A program made the translations under genes and the position numbers. A stretch of DNA of 46,559 nucleotides from Parcubacteria group bacterium GW2011_GWA2_40_23 (GTDB taxonomy: Bacteria > Patescibacteriota > Patescibacteriia > UBA11705 > JABHMO01). The notes under the pieces are model-generated. The model was not told where the DNA came from. It ran no database searches and saw only the letters and a program-made list of their open reading frames with translations. The stretch lies in contig LBYP01000012.1 of NCBI GenBank assembly GCA_000996245.1, positions 1-46,559 on the forward strand. The letters are read 5' to 3'. How positions within the stretch are numbered: position 1 is the first letter of the stretch; every line of letters starts with the position of its first letter. Below are positions 34,041-42,543 of this stretch, piece after piece.

Positions 34041-35114
34041 TTATTTTAATAAACTCAAATAAAGCTCTTCGTATTGTTTGATTACTTTATTAATATCAAA
34101 TTTTTCTAAAACCTCTCTTTGCAAATTCAAGGCCATGCGGGCAGCTTCTCGTTTATTATTATTAACCCATTCTAAATGCTGGACTAAAACTTCAATATTT
34201 TTTGGGCGAAACAATAAACCTGTTTCATTATTAGTTACAATTTCAGGAATTCCACCAACATCAGTTGCAATAATAAACTTACCAGCTAGCGATGCTTCAA
34301 TTATCGACAAACCCAAGCCTTCGCTTACGGAAGGTAAAACAAAAACATCAAATTCATCATAAAATGGTCGCACATCATTTACAAAACCAGTGAACTTAAT
34401 ATGCTCATCAATACCCAAGAACCGAGCCTGCGCTGCCAATTCTTTTTCTAATGGCCCACCACCGACAACCACCAGCTTCCATTCACGATTGCGTAAAAAA
34501 CGACAAGCGCGAATCAAATGCTTTTGGCCTTTTTCTTTACTCAAACGTCCAACCGTACCAATGGCCAAATAATTACGTTTAAATATTTGAGGCTCAGCCA
34601 CATAAAATTTATTAACATCGACTCCATTATAAATAACTTGAACTTTTTGATAAGGAACTTTTTCGACTTTAATTAAATGTTCTTGTGTTGCCTTAGAAAT
34701 AGCAATTATTTTTTGGAAGCGTCGACGAATTCTACGCCCCAAACAATTACGCCAGCAACCTTCACTTAGAACATCATGTTTCGTCGATATTATAACCGGC
34801 ACCTTAGCACGCAAAGCAGCCCTACCTCCCCAAAAATCTCCGGCGAATAAATGAGTGTGCACAATATCGGGTTTCTCTTGGACTAAATAATTGGCCACTC
34901 TTTTGATAATGCCCAAATCAAATTTATTTTTTTTATGAAAAAACTTTAGTTTAACTCCAGCATCTTCAAAGGCAGCGACAATAGGATTTTCATCTTGTAA
35001 AACAATAACCGAAACCTCAAATTTTTCTTTATCAATTTTACGACAAAGATCGAGCAACAACTTTTCAGCTCCGCCATAGTTTAGCCGACCAATAATATGT
35101 ATTATTTTTTTCAT
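34041..35114 (-). CDS. Glycosyltransferase, GT4 family
   Basis: The 357-residue GT-B enzyme starts MKKIIHIIGRLNYGGAEKLLLDLC and shows AIGTVGRLSKEKGQKHLIRA, VFVLPSVSEGLGLSIIEASLAGKFIIATDVGGIPEIV, with the E-x7-E pair in the donor site. It is the second of two GT4 enzymes in this polysaccharide block. Tight spacing to the methyltransferase (10 nt) and radical SAM gene (3 nt) indicates one transcript. Confidence 0.94.
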   Translation of the reverse strand: MKKIIHIIGRLNYGGAEKLLLDLCRKIDKEKFEVSVIVLQDENPIVAAFEDAGVKLKFFHKKNKFDLGIIKRVANYLVQEKPDIVHTHLFAGDFWGGRAALRAKVPVIISTKHDVLSEGCWRNCLGRRIRRRFQKIIAISKATQEHLIKVEKVPYQKVQVIYNGVDVNKFYVAEPQIFKRNYLAIGTVGRLSKEKGQKHLIRACRFLRNREWKLVVVGGGPLEKELAAQARFLGIDEHIKFTGFVNDVRPFYDEFDVFVLPSVSEGLGLSIIEASLAGKFIIATDVGGIPEIVTNNETGLLFRPKNIEVLVQHLEWVNNNKREAARMALNLQREVLEKFDINKVIKQYEELYLSLLK

Positions 35115-35124
35115 ATTCTATTCA

Positions 35125-35826
35125 CTATTTTTGCGCCACGATAAAAATTATTTCATCCACGATCTTTGGTGGATAGGTGAATTCTAGAAAATAAACTAAT
35201 TTCCAAAGTCCGTGTACAATCTTCTGCAATCCAGCTCGAATAATTCGACGGATGCGATTGCGCGGGACTTTAAATGGATAAACTTGAAAAACAGAAAACC
35301 CAGCGATCTGAATTACTTGAGCCAAACTATATTCAGTGAATCCTTGATAATGCGTAAAATCACCAAAACGAATACGCGGGCCAATGAGTGAAGATAAATT
35401 ACCTGTTTTGATTATCAATCGTCCGCCTGAATTTAAACGCTCATATAGACGGTGCAAAGTTTCAAGAGTTTCATCTTGTGGCAAATGTTCGATAACATCA
35501 TTCATAAAAATCAAATCAAAATTACCAGAACCTATTAAAAAGTCATCAATACTTTTAATTAGTTGGACTTTTTTAATTCCCTTTTCCTCGCAATATTGAA
35601 TTGATTCAGGCGAAATATCAACGCCCAAAAAATTTTCATACCCTGCTTCGCCTAAATATTGTAAAAATCTCCCCATACCCGCACCAATCTCCAAAATTCT
35701 GGCTGATTTGTTTGAGGGCAAAAACTTTTTGTAGTTATATCCATACTGACTAATCAAATAACGGGCATTGCTTTCATTAAAAGCAGCAAAGCCTGCGCTT
35801 AAAAATTTATTATAGACTTCTTGCAT
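35125..35826 (-). CDS. SAM-dependent methyltransferase
   Basis: The 233-residue protein has a class I methyltransferase core: motif I ILEIGAGMGRFLQYLGEAGYENFLGVDIS, then DLIFMNDVIEHLPQDETLETLHRLYERLNSGGRLIIKTGNL with the post-I and motif IV/VI positions. A C-terminal tail has a basic stretch (FKVPRNRIRRIIRAGLQ) and a hydrophobic patch that may associate with the membrane. It probably methylates a glycan or lipid intermediate of the same pathway. Confidence 0.9.
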   Translation of the reverse strand: MQEVYNKFLSAGFAAFNESNARYLISQYGYNYKKFLPSNKSARILEIGAGMGRFLQYLGEAGYENFLGVDISPESIQYCEEKGIKKVQLIKSIDDFLIGSGNFDLIFMNDVIEHLPQDETLETLHRLYERLNSGGRLIIKTGNLSSLIGPRIRFGDFTHYQGFTEYSLAQVIQIAGFSVFQVYPFKVPRNRIRRIIRAGLQKIVHGLWKLVYFLEFTYPPKIVDEIIFIVAQK

Positions 35827-35827
35827 A

Positions 35828-37234
35828 TTAGACTTTATAAAGTTTTACTCCAGCCAAACAAACACCTAGCGGCAACCACATTTTAGCTAAGAAATATGAG
35901 GTTGAAAAAAGTTGAAAGAAAACCACCCCACCTGCCATAACAATGAGGAGTAGTATCATTAATTTCTTTTCACCAAAACTATCCAGATATCCATTCAACA
36001 AATTTTTAAAGATATAACCGAGCAGGATCACAAAAGCTATAAAACCAATTAAACCAGTTTCAGCCAAGAGCTTTTGCACAAAGCCATGAGAATCTAGCGG
36101 ATCGCCAAATTCTACAGCATAGACAAATGTGCGACCGACTAAATCGTTAAAAGTATTTAAACCATTACCAATGATTGGATGATTCGTAAAATGATACCAA
36201 GCCACAGAGGTCATAAGCCAACGACTTGAGTCAGAACCTTTCACAGCGCTAATCTGCGCCCAGAAAAAAACATAGACAATAACTAAAATCAATAAAGTCA
36301 GACCAAGCAAAAGAATCACCCGTTTATCAAACATGCTCTTGCGCATAAAACCAAAAAGCAAAATCAAAAACTGAAATGCCAGAACCAACCAACCGGAACG
36401 TGATAGAGTTAAAAGTAAAATTGAAATTAAAAACATGGTTAATAGAACAAAATAACCGCGGTTATGAACTTTCTTGGCGGCAAAATAAAATATGATAGCG
36501 CAAGGAATCGCCACAACCAAAGTTTCAGCCAGCGCGTTCCAATTACCACCGAGTAAATTCACACCGAATATGGGGAAAGATTGTGCCCGTCTAGCAAATA
36601 ATCCCCCCTCAGTAAATATAACAGTTAACAAACCAAGGATAGCCGTCAAGACTCCACTGGATAAAAACGCTATCAAGACTCTTTTGAATACTTTTTTGGT
36701 CTGAATTAAATTTATTGGTAAAAGAACAAACATCAGATAGAAAAAAACTAATGGTCTTAATAAATATTTCAAACTTATTAAAGCGTCAGGACTATTTAGT
36801 AGCGAAAAAGCACTGGCCACAAAAAACAATAAAAAATAAGGCCAAGCAAAAAACTTTTTAAAATAAGTGAACCCTTCGACTTTGTCGCCTTCAAGTTTAA
36901 TCAGCCAAGCCACAACAGTTCTAAGAATTAAGGCAAAGAATAAGGATAAGGCAAAAAAATCTACATAGGGCACGTTAATTTTATCAGAGACATACTGCCA
37001 GCCCCAAAACGGAGTCAAAAAAACCATGGAATAAAGTCCGATATTTGGCCACTTTAGGAATAACGAAGAAAGAATAATAAATAAAGCGACCATAATAATG
37101 TTCGAAGCGCTCAGACTACCAAAGGAGGCCAGTGTCACTAGCAAAACTAAAACCAAAACAAGCAGCACAAACTTCAGACAGGAATAAAAATCCTTTGCCT
37201 GTAAAAAGTTTTTGAATTTATTTATTTGCCCCAT
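35828..37234 (-). CDS. O-antigen ligase/polymerase-like membrane protein
   Basis: The 468-residue protein is mostly hydrophobic with roughly 11-12 predicted spans and a large loop with LTLSRSGWLVLAFQFLILL, followed by the HPIIGNGLNTFNDL element typical of Wzy/WaaL (PF04932). Members join or polymerise undecaprenyl-linked glycans at the outer face of the membrane. It overlaps the radical SAM gene upstream by 13 nt and lies 1 nt before the methyltransferase, so it belongs to the same operon. Confidence 0.9.
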   Translation of the reverse strand: MGQINKFKNFLQAKDFYSCLKFVLLVLVLVLLVTLASFGSLSASNIIMVALFIILSSLFLKWPNIGLYSMVFLTPFWGWQYVSDKINVPYVDFFALSLFFALILRTVVAWLIKLEGDKVEGFTYFKKFFAWPYFLLFFVASAFSLLNSPDALISLKYLLRPLVFFYLMFVLLPINLIQTKKVFKRVLIAFLSSGVLTAILGLLTVIFTEGGLFARRAQSFPIFGVNLLGGNWNALAETLVVAIPCAIIFYFAAKKVHNRGYFVLLTMFLISILLLTLSRSGWLVLAFQFLILLFGFMRKSMFDKRVILLLGLTLLILVIVYVFFWAQISAVKGSDSSRWLMTSVAWYHFTNHPIIGNGLNTFNDLVGRTFVYAVEFGDPLDSHGFVQKLLAETGLIGFIAFVILLGYIFKNLLNGYLDSFGEKKLMILLLIVMAGGVVFFQLFSTSYFLAKMWLPLGVCLAGVKLYKV

Positions 37235-38220
37235 GATAATTTCTTTTTAAAAATCCAATTGGCCACTGTGAGAGGGTTGCGCTTCATGGCTGTCCGAGCT
37301 GTACAAACCATCCAATAATCATCTTCGAACCCACGGATTTTCGCGCGTGCACTGGCCGCTTCTTTTGAATTCCATAAATCTTTAAAATCTCGATAACTGA
37401 AGATGTTCCCCATCACAGTGCTATCAATAACCGAGGGATAGACATCACCGCGCGGATCGAGGAAAAAAAAGTCCTCGCCAGCAAATTGCTGCAAGGGACG
37501 TTTTTCGCCCTGGGATAATTTGTATAAACCATCAACAAAATAGGCACGCGCCCAATCTTTAACTCGAAGTGATTTTATAAAATGTCGAATTATATATTCG
37601 AATTGTTTTTTTACTTCTGGTGTTTGAAAATTTTTATTTTCTTGTGCCTTACCAAAATAAATATCTGAGGAATGAGCAATGGCCATGGTAAATTCTACGC
37701 CCAACTTATTACTCCACTCAAAAGCTGTTTGCAATTGAGTATAATTAATATCATTCAAAGTAAAAGCCATTTTCACTTTATGTGAGCCCAATAAGTTTCG
37801 ACAAAAGTTGAGCGTGTCCATCACTTTCGGCCAAGCATTTGGGACTCGACGAACAGCTTCGTGCATTTGACCGATGCCATCGATAGAAATTGAGATAGCA
37901 ATTTCAGGACAAATCTTTTTGATTTGAGGTAAAACTTTTTTGATTGTATCGACAAGAAAACCATTGCTTGAAATATTGATATTCGCTTTGGGGCAGGCCT
38001 TGCGCATAGCCTTAATGATCTCGACTAAATCCTGGCGCAAAAATGGTTCCCCACCGCTCACGTTAATATCACGCAAGCTCTTTGGTAAACGCCAATAAGC
38101 TTCAGGCAAAAGTTCTGGATAATCTTTAATTTGCCAAATATTACACATGACGCAACGAGCGTTGCAACGATAAGTTACGGCCACTACAGCATCGACGGGC
38201 ATTTTTGTTTTTTTGATCAT
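37222..38220 (-). CDS. Radical SAM protein with degenerate SPASM domain
   Basis: The 332-residue protein has CNARCVMC (CxxxCxxC, about residues 17-24) and INVSGGEPFLRQDLV, so the main cluster is intact. The C-terminal region keeps the SPASM outline (GEDFFFLDPRGDVYPSVIDSTVMGNIFSYRDFKDLW, then WMVCTARTAMKRNP) but most of the cysteines expected there are replaced: YPS for YPC, and only one Cys remains in the terminal block. An auxiliary cluster is therefore unlikely. It is the first gene of the polysaccharide operon. Confidence 0.88.
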   Translation of the reverse strand: MIKKTKMPVDAVVAVTYRCNARCVMCNIWQIKDYPELLPEAYWRLPKSLRDINVSGGEPFLRQDLVEIIKAMRKACPKANINISSNGFLVDTIKKVLPQIKKICPEIAISISIDGIGQMHEAVRRVPNAWPKVMDTLNFCRNLLGSHKVKMAFTLNDINYTQLQTAFEWSNKLGVEFTMAIAHSSDIYFGKAQENKNFQTPEVKKQFEYIIRHFIKSLRVKDWARAYFVDGLYKLSQGEKRPLQQFAGEDFFFLDPRGDVYPSVIDSTVMGNIFSYRDFKDLWNSKEAASARAKIRGFEDDYWMVCTARTAMKRNPLTVANWIFKKKLSWGK

Positions 38221-38228
38221 AAATAAGT

Positions 38229-38249
38229 AGATTTATGAGTCATAAATCT
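38229..38249. promoter_or_regulatory. 21-nt dyad between promoter and start of the polysaccharide operon
   Basis: AGATTTATGA and TCATAAATCT are perfect inverted repeats around a single G, lying just downstream of the -10. It could be an operator or a leader hairpin; no matching regulator is identified. Confidence 0.5.
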
Positions 38250-38255
38250 GAGTTA

Positions 38256-38284
38256 AATATAGCATATTTCTGCCATTTCAGCAA
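38256..38284 (-). promoter_or_regulatory. Promoter of the polysaccharide operon
   Basis: TTGCTG (38279-38284) and TATATT (38256-38261) on the minus strand are 17 bp apart with a TGC extended -10. It drives the genes from 38220 leftward. Confidence 0.7.
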
Positions 38285-38320
38285 AGAAACAAGCAAACAA
38301 TTAATCAAAAAAACAAATCC

Positions 38321-38348
38321 GTACGTGCAGGTCGCGACTTACACGTAC
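38321..38348. repeat. Hybrid palindrome (halves of two different palindromes)
   Basis: The left half GTACGTGCAGGTCGCGA matches the 16611 palindrome and the right half CTTACACGTAC matches the 16660 palindrome. The result is imperfectly symmetric at two arm positions. The remaining gap (38285-38440) holds only this and the repeat at 38375. Confidence 0.75.
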
Positions 38349-38374
38349 ACTTAATTAGCAGCTCGAGATCATTT

Positions 38375-38434
38375 AGATATGTGGGATTGCTTCACCCCTG
38401 CCCAGAGCGGGTTCGCAATGACCTTTGGATTCGG
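38375..38434. repeat. 60-bp dispersed repeat, copy 1
   Basis: Nearly identical (one difference) to 39589-39648. It contains GGGATTGCTTCACC ... GCGGGTTCGCAATGACC, an inverted-repeat pattern common to small interspersed bacterial elements. The two copies flank the DUF362 gene. Confidence 0.85.
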
Positions 38435-38443
38435 GGGAAACGA

Positions 38444-38473
38444 CAAAAAAACACCAACCCTACGCTGGTGTTT
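38444..38473 (-). terminator. Terminator of the DUF362 gene
   Basis: On the minus strand AACACCA and TGGTGTT form a hairpin followed by TTTTTTT. A second palindrome (TTCAAAATTTTGAA, 38491-38504) lies between the stop and this terminator. Confidence 0.8.
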
Positions 38474-38507
38474 CTCGTAATTCGTAGGGGTTCAAAATTT
38501 TGAACAC

Positions 38508-39464
38508 CTACACGATGTATTTTTGTGTATAATCAATCTGCAAATACGGATCTTTATGATTGGCAGAAAGGAAGGTGTTCTCACCTGTCTTTTGGTTAAT
38601 TAAATCGAGGGTTGCTCTATCAATCTGAACTGCATCAGAACAGAACAAAACGCCCAAATCTGGAGCAATTATTTCTTCGGGATTGGCTTCGCAATCACAA
38701 AACTTTGAAATATTCTTCACAATATTGATGTAAAAAGTTTTTGACGGCAAATTATTAATAACAGCGGCCGCGGATTGTCCTAGCAAATCGTCAAAATAAG
38801 CAACCTGCGGAGCCAAACAATTGTGTGGGCAATTCAATTCGCAGATAGAACAGCCCCAACACCCCTTAAGGTTTATATTGGCTTTACCGTTTTCCATTTT
38901 AATAGTTTTGGCTGGACAGAAACTGGTGCACAAACCACAGCCCTGACATTCCGCAATCCATTTTGGCGCACCTAAACCATGTTGATCTGATTTACTTTTT
39001 GGAGTAACTCCGCCCATAGCCAAATTTTTTATAGCACCACCAAATCCCGCACAATAATGTCCCTTTACATGTGAGATAACCAAAATCATTTCGCTCTCGA
39101 CCAAAGGTTTAGCAACTTGGACAATCATGTTTTTCGTCGCGATTTCTTTATAATCGTCTGAAATCAAAACGTTCGCGAGCTGATTGTAGCCTCTGTCCTT
39201 AGCAACTTTTTCATATCCTGCGACAGTTTTTCTTGGAGAGTTATAAGCAACCGGAGTATCGAACAAAGTAACTTCAATGTTTTTCTTTTTAAAATAATCA
39301 ACAATGGACTCAATATCTTTAGGCATTAAAGCATAAGGATTGCCGGGTTCGCCAAAATGGAGTTTGACTAATACTTTATTACCGCCAGAAAAAATCGAAT
39401 CCATTTTTGCGATGACTTCATTTGGGATTTCGTTATAACTCTCTGAGAAAAAAGTTTTGTTCAT
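38508..39464 (-). CDS. DUF362 protein with two 4Fe-4S motifs
   Basis: The 318-residue protein has an N-terminal DUF362 domain (VLVKLHFGEPGNPYALMP, VTLFDTPVAYNSPRKTV, GHYCAGFGGAIKNLAMGG) and a ferredoxin-like pair, CQGCGLCTSFCP (about 175-186) and CWGCSICELNCP (about 203-214). The family is predicted to use iron-sulfur clusters in electron transfer or metal-centre work; no substrate is established. It is a monocistronic gene with its own terminator, between two copies of a 60-bp repeat. Confidence 0.9.
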   Translation of the reverse strand: MNKTFFSESYNEIPNEVIAKMDSIFSGGNKVLVKLHFGEPGNPYALMPKDIESIVDYFKKKNIEVTLFDTPVAYNSPRKTVAGYEKVAKDRGYNQLANVLISDDYKEIATKNMIVQVAKPLVESEMILVISHVKGHYCAGFGGAIKNLAMGGVTPKSKSDQHGLGAPKWIAECQGCGLCTSFCPAKTIKMENGKANINLKGCWGCSICELNCPHNCLAPQVAYFDDLLGQSAAAVINNLPSKTFYINIVKNISKFCDCEANPEEIIAPDLGVLFCSDAVQIDRATLDLINQKTGENTFLSANHKDPYLQIDYTQKYIV

Positions 39465-39544
39465 AGTGTTTAATTTATAGTGGTATTATCACATATCCAA
39501 ATTATTTTTACCACTTGATAGCAGATCAAAATGCATAACTATGG

Positions 39545-39588
39545 GAGATTGCTTCGGGCTGCCCAAAGCGCCCTCGCAAGGACGCTTA
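39545..39588. repeat. REP-like inverted repeat
   Basis: GAGATTGCTTCGGGCTGCCC and GCCCTCGCAAGGACG words form the typical interspersed repeat that closes this end of the GC-rich array. Confidence 0.55.
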
Positions 39589-39648
39589 AGATATGTGGGA
39601 TTGCTTCACCTCTGCCCAGAGCGGGTTCGCAATGACCTTTGGATTCGG
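39589..39648. repeat. 60-bp dispersed repeat, copy 2
   Basis: Copy of 38375-38434 with one base changed. It abuts the terminator of the Cys-rich gene. Confidence 0.85.
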
Positions 39649-39686
39649 AAAAAAAAGAGCCCCTTCGCGCAGATGCGAAGGGGCTC
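39649..39686 (-). terminator. Terminator of the Cys-rich protein gene
   Basis: GAGCCCCTTCGC and GCGAAGGGGCTC (39657-39686) form a perfect 12-bp stem, followed on the minus strand by TTTTTTTT. A second strong hairpin (CTGGCA/TGCCAG with inner TCAGG/CCTGA) lies just before it, at about 39695-39726. Confidence 0.9.
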
Positions 39687-39733
39687 AAGTTGGTCTGGCA
39701 CTCAGGATTCTGCCTGAAATGCCAGGTCTGCGA

Positions 39734-42172
39734 TTAGTTGCCGCAGAAAAGCGTTTCGAAGTCGACGATGGCGACGCCGAGGTCGCCCATGGTGACGTTG
39801 GGGTCACCGCTCGGTGTCGGGTCGGGACGGATCCAGGCTCCGACGTTGCAGATGAGGGTCACGTCGACACCCCCACCCCACTTCCAGACGCCGTCGCTCA
39901 AGTTGAGCTTGAACTCGGGGTTCTTCGTCCCCCACTCACAGAGCGAAGCCTGCGTCATGGCGAAGGAAGCTCCGCAGGTGACCGTGATGTCGAGGTTGTC
40001 TCCGTACCAGATGACGGCCTCGGTCCACGCCGGATTGGCCGTGGGGCAGTTGACCTGGCAGACCACGTCATCGGTCTGGACGCAAGTGTTACCCTCGCAA
40101 ACCGTACCAAAACCGCACTGGGCGTCATTTCCGCACTCGACACAGCCGTAGCTCATCGTGGTATTACTCCAAATGCACTTGGGCAATCCCATGGTACAGC
40201 CCCAGTCCGTAGCCATGGCCGGAGCGTTCTCTGCCACGTGGCACTGGTAGCAGTGCTTCTCCGCAGTGACCATGTCTACCTCACAGAAGTACTGGCCATT
40301 CACGAAGTTGCTCCCCTGGCAGTCCGCATCAGTCTGACACGAGAACTGCTCCACTGGGATACACTGGCTGTTCTGGCACGCCGTTCCCTCGGGACACGGC
40401 AGACCGTCGTAACATTCGTAGTCGACGCACTTGCCAGCCCCGAAGTCGCAGGCGCCGGTGCCGAAGCAATCGGAGTCGACAGCGCACTCGGGGTAGCCGC
40501 TGTTGTTGTTGTAGTAACAGGTACCCAAGATACAGGTCCCGTCGCTAGCCGGGCAGTCGGCATCGTTCGTGCACTCTATCGGGTACTCGCATCCGTAGAT
40601 TTTGACGTCTACGGTGAAGTCCCAGGAGTCGAGCTGGCACGCACCGCTCGTTTCGCAGTTCGCGTACTGGATCAGAACACCACCACCCGCGTTGTCGCAC
40701 CAGGACTGCACTTGGCAGTCATTGTCGTCGGCGCAGTGCGTGCAGTGTTCCTTGACGTTGTGGTAGCACTCGGTCATCCCGCAGAAGTCCGTGGTACACG
40801 GATCCTTGTCGTCGCAGTCGGCCGAGCTCTCGCAGACGAGATCCTCGCACCAGAAGACCGAGTAGTATTGGCCTTCGTTGCCGCCGATGCCCCAGAAACA
40901 GAGCTCCCAGGGCAGGCACTCGTTCTGCTCCCCTCCACCGCTGCACTCTTGGCACAGCTTCAGCGGAGTTCCCGGCTCTCCGGACGCAACACAGTAGTCG
41001 CCGAAGCCGGAACCGAGGCAGTCCGAGTCGTACTCGCAGGTGAGCATCTTGGGCTCTCCGTCGAGGCAAAGCTTGTCGTGCTCGCAGGTGGCGCCGTTGC
41101 AGAAATCCTGCGTGCACACGTCGTTGTCGTTGCAGTCGGAGTCGACGTGACAGCAACCTGGAATCGGAATGTACTCGCACTTGTTCATCGGATCTGTGCC
41201 CACGGGATTCACCACGCACATATCGACCGTGCAGTAGTCCCCGTCTTGGCAAACCAGATCGTGGACGCACTTCCCGTCTTCGGTAATGTTGTCCGTGCAG
41301 ATATTTCCATCATCACAGTTTCCAGCTGGAGTGTCGTTCCAGCAGTATCCGGCCTCGCAATGACCCACCAGACCACCGACCTCGCAAGTCGCATTGTTGT
41401 CCGGAAGGAGCCAGCAAGAATTGTCAGCTCCGCAAACCGGAGACTTCGTGCACGGATTGTTGTCATCCGAGCAAATATTGCTCTGATCGCTACAACACTC
41501 AGCCTTGAACCTCATCTCGCAGGTTCCAAAGACGCACTCGTCGTCCCGGCAGGGATCGTTTGCACCAGCGCAGTCGGCGTCGTTCTGGCACTCGGCCTTG
41601 CAGGCTCCATCGTGGCACTCGCCGTCCTTGCACTTCTGCCCACCGGCACACTCGCCGATCAGGCAGTAGTCGTTGATGGTGCAGGGATCGTTGTCGTCGC
41701 ACTCGCGACCGTTGTTCGGGTTCATCTGACAGAACCCGTTCGCGCAGTACGGATCGTAGCACTGGCCAGGCGCCTGGCAGTCGTCGTCGACGTTGCAGGT
41801 GTAGGCGCAGGCGCGCTGTCCCACCTGGGACTCGTAGCACTCCATGCCTTCCCCGCACTTGTACTGCTCGTGGTAGCAGATGCCCCACTGGCAGTGGTCG
41901 ATCGTACAGACGTTGCCGTCGTCGCACTCGAGGTCGTTGTGGCAGGTCGGGGTCGTGTCGGTCGTGGTCTCCACCGCGGTGTCGTTCTTCACGACGTCGG
42001 GACAGGTGTCGATCGCCGTGTCGGTCTGGACTTCCGGTCCGGACTCGTTGGCGATGTCGGCCGCAACTTCACCCTGGATGTCGTTGTCGACGGGGGTGAT
42101 GTTCGAACCGCTGCAGTTGATGAACATGACGCCGAAGGACAGGACGAGGACGGTGGTCAGCACTCGGTTCAT
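39734..42172 (-). CDS. Large secreted Cys-rich repeat protein (GC-rich cassette)
   Basis: The 812-residue product starts MNRVLTTVLVLSFGVMFINC, an export signal with a non-canonical lipobox-like Cys. An acidic Thr/Asp-rich linker (about 20-65) follows, then some 600 residues of Cys-rich repeats of the type CDDGNVCTIDHC, CDDNDPCTINDYC, CNDNDVCTQDFC, CDDKDPCTTDFC, with DxDC spacers. Such repeats are common in surface proteins of Myxococcota. The last roughly 110 residues are a different, Trp-containing domain. The ATG at 42172 is preferred over the GTG at 42181: AGAGG lies 8 nt upstream of it. GC-rich and monocistronic, with a perfect terminator. Surface location and disulfide-rich structure are inferred. 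Confidence 0.85.
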   Translation of the reverse strand: MNRVLTTVLVLSFGVMFINCSGSNITPVDNDIQGEVAADIANESGPEVQTDTAIDTCPDVVKNDTAVETTTDTTPTCHNDLECDDGNVCTIDHCQWGICYHEQYKCGEGMECYESQVGQRACAYTCNVDDDCQAPGQCYDPYCANGFCQMNPNNGRECDDNDPCTINDYCLIGECAGGQKCKDGECHDGACKAECQNDADCAGANDPCRDDECVFGTCEMRFKAECCSDQSNICSDDNNPCTKSPVCGADNSCWLLPDNNATCEVGGLVGHCEAGYCWNDTPAGNCDDGNICTDNITEDGKCVHDLVCQDGDYCTVDMCVVNPVGTDPMNKCEYIPIPGCCHVDSDCNDNDVCTQDFCNGATCEHDKLCLDGEPKMLTCEYDSDCLGSGFGDYCVASGEPGTPLKLCQECSGGGEQNECLPWELCFWGIGGNEGQYYSVFWCEDLVCESSADCDDKDPCTTDFCGMTECYHNVKEHCTHCADDNDCQVQSWCDNAGGGVLIQYANCETSGACQLDSWDFTVDVKIYGCEYPIECTNDADCPASDGTCILGTCYYNNNSGYPECAVDSDCFGTGACDFGAGKCVDYECYDGLPCPEGTACQNSQCIPVEQFSCQTDADCQGSNFVNGQYFCEVDMVTAEKHCYQCHVAENAPAMATDWGCTMGLPKCIWSNTTMSYGCVECGNDAQCGFGTVCEGNTCVQTDDVVCQVNCPTANPAWTEAVIWYGDNLDITVTCGASFAMTQASLCEWGTKNPEFKLNLSDGVWKWGGGVDVTLICNVGAWIRPDPTPSGDPNVTMGDLGVAIVDFETLFCGN

Positions 42173-42306
42173 GGTCAGCACCTCTGCAAGCGTGGTTTTC
42201 TAAACCACTTGGTTTTGACGCACCTGAACTAGGGTTCTAAACCCAGAAAAAAAGACTAATCAGGATAGCATTTTCTTCTAAATTTAGGACTTTTATCTAA
42301 CACCAG

Positions 42307-42335
42307 AGTATAGCATGTAATTTTAGAAAAGTCAA
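42307..42335 (-). promoter_or_regulatory. Promoter of the Cys-rich protein gene
   Basis: TTGACT (42330-42335) and TATACT (42307-42312) on the minus strand are 17 bp apart with a TGC extended -10. The 130-nt leader contains short hairpins (GGGTT/AACCC; TGGTTT/AAACCA). Confidence 0.8.
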
Positions 42336-42352
42336 GAGCATTAATCCGATTT

Positions 42353-42510
42353 GCGAGCCCCACAATTCTAAAACATTTTAACGTGGTGTTTACCCTGCAC
42401 CTAAAGGGAACACTTTATGGTACAGGGTGGGAATCTCTTAATCATATCCTAAGGAAACGATGTAATAGATTACTTCGTCACCTGCGTGAAATTACGAGAT
42501 CCTCACAAAG
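42353..42510. repeat. Nested-inverted-repeat element, copy 1
   Basis: It begins GATTTGCGAGCCCCAC, contains AATCTCTTAATCATATCC then TAAGGAAACGATG and AGATTACTTCGTC, and includes the inserted hairpin with AAAGGGAACACTTT. It separates the C-B unit from the Cys-rich gene. Confidence 0.75.
42392..42428. repeat. Inserted hairpin with AAAGGGAACACTTT core
   Basis: ACCCTG (42392-42397) pairs with CAGGGT (42423-42428). The core is shared with 19119-19151 and 45461-45487. Confidence 0.65.
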
Positions 42511-42514
42511 AAAA

Positions 42515-42543
42515 GCGCCTCCCCAGATGAGCCGGGGAGGCGC
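42515..42543 (-). terminator. Terminator within copy B of the 3' element
   Basis: Perfect 10-bp GC stem with loop GGCUCAUCU (RNA), followed by UUUUC on the minus strand. Confidence 0.9.

Noticed and set aside
39593-42232. An 879-codon open frame on the plus strand opposite the Cys-rich gene
   Set aside because: It mirrors the GC-rich minus-strand gene; the product is Val/Ala/Arg-biased with no domains, no ribosome-binding site, and covers the terminator and repeats at one end.
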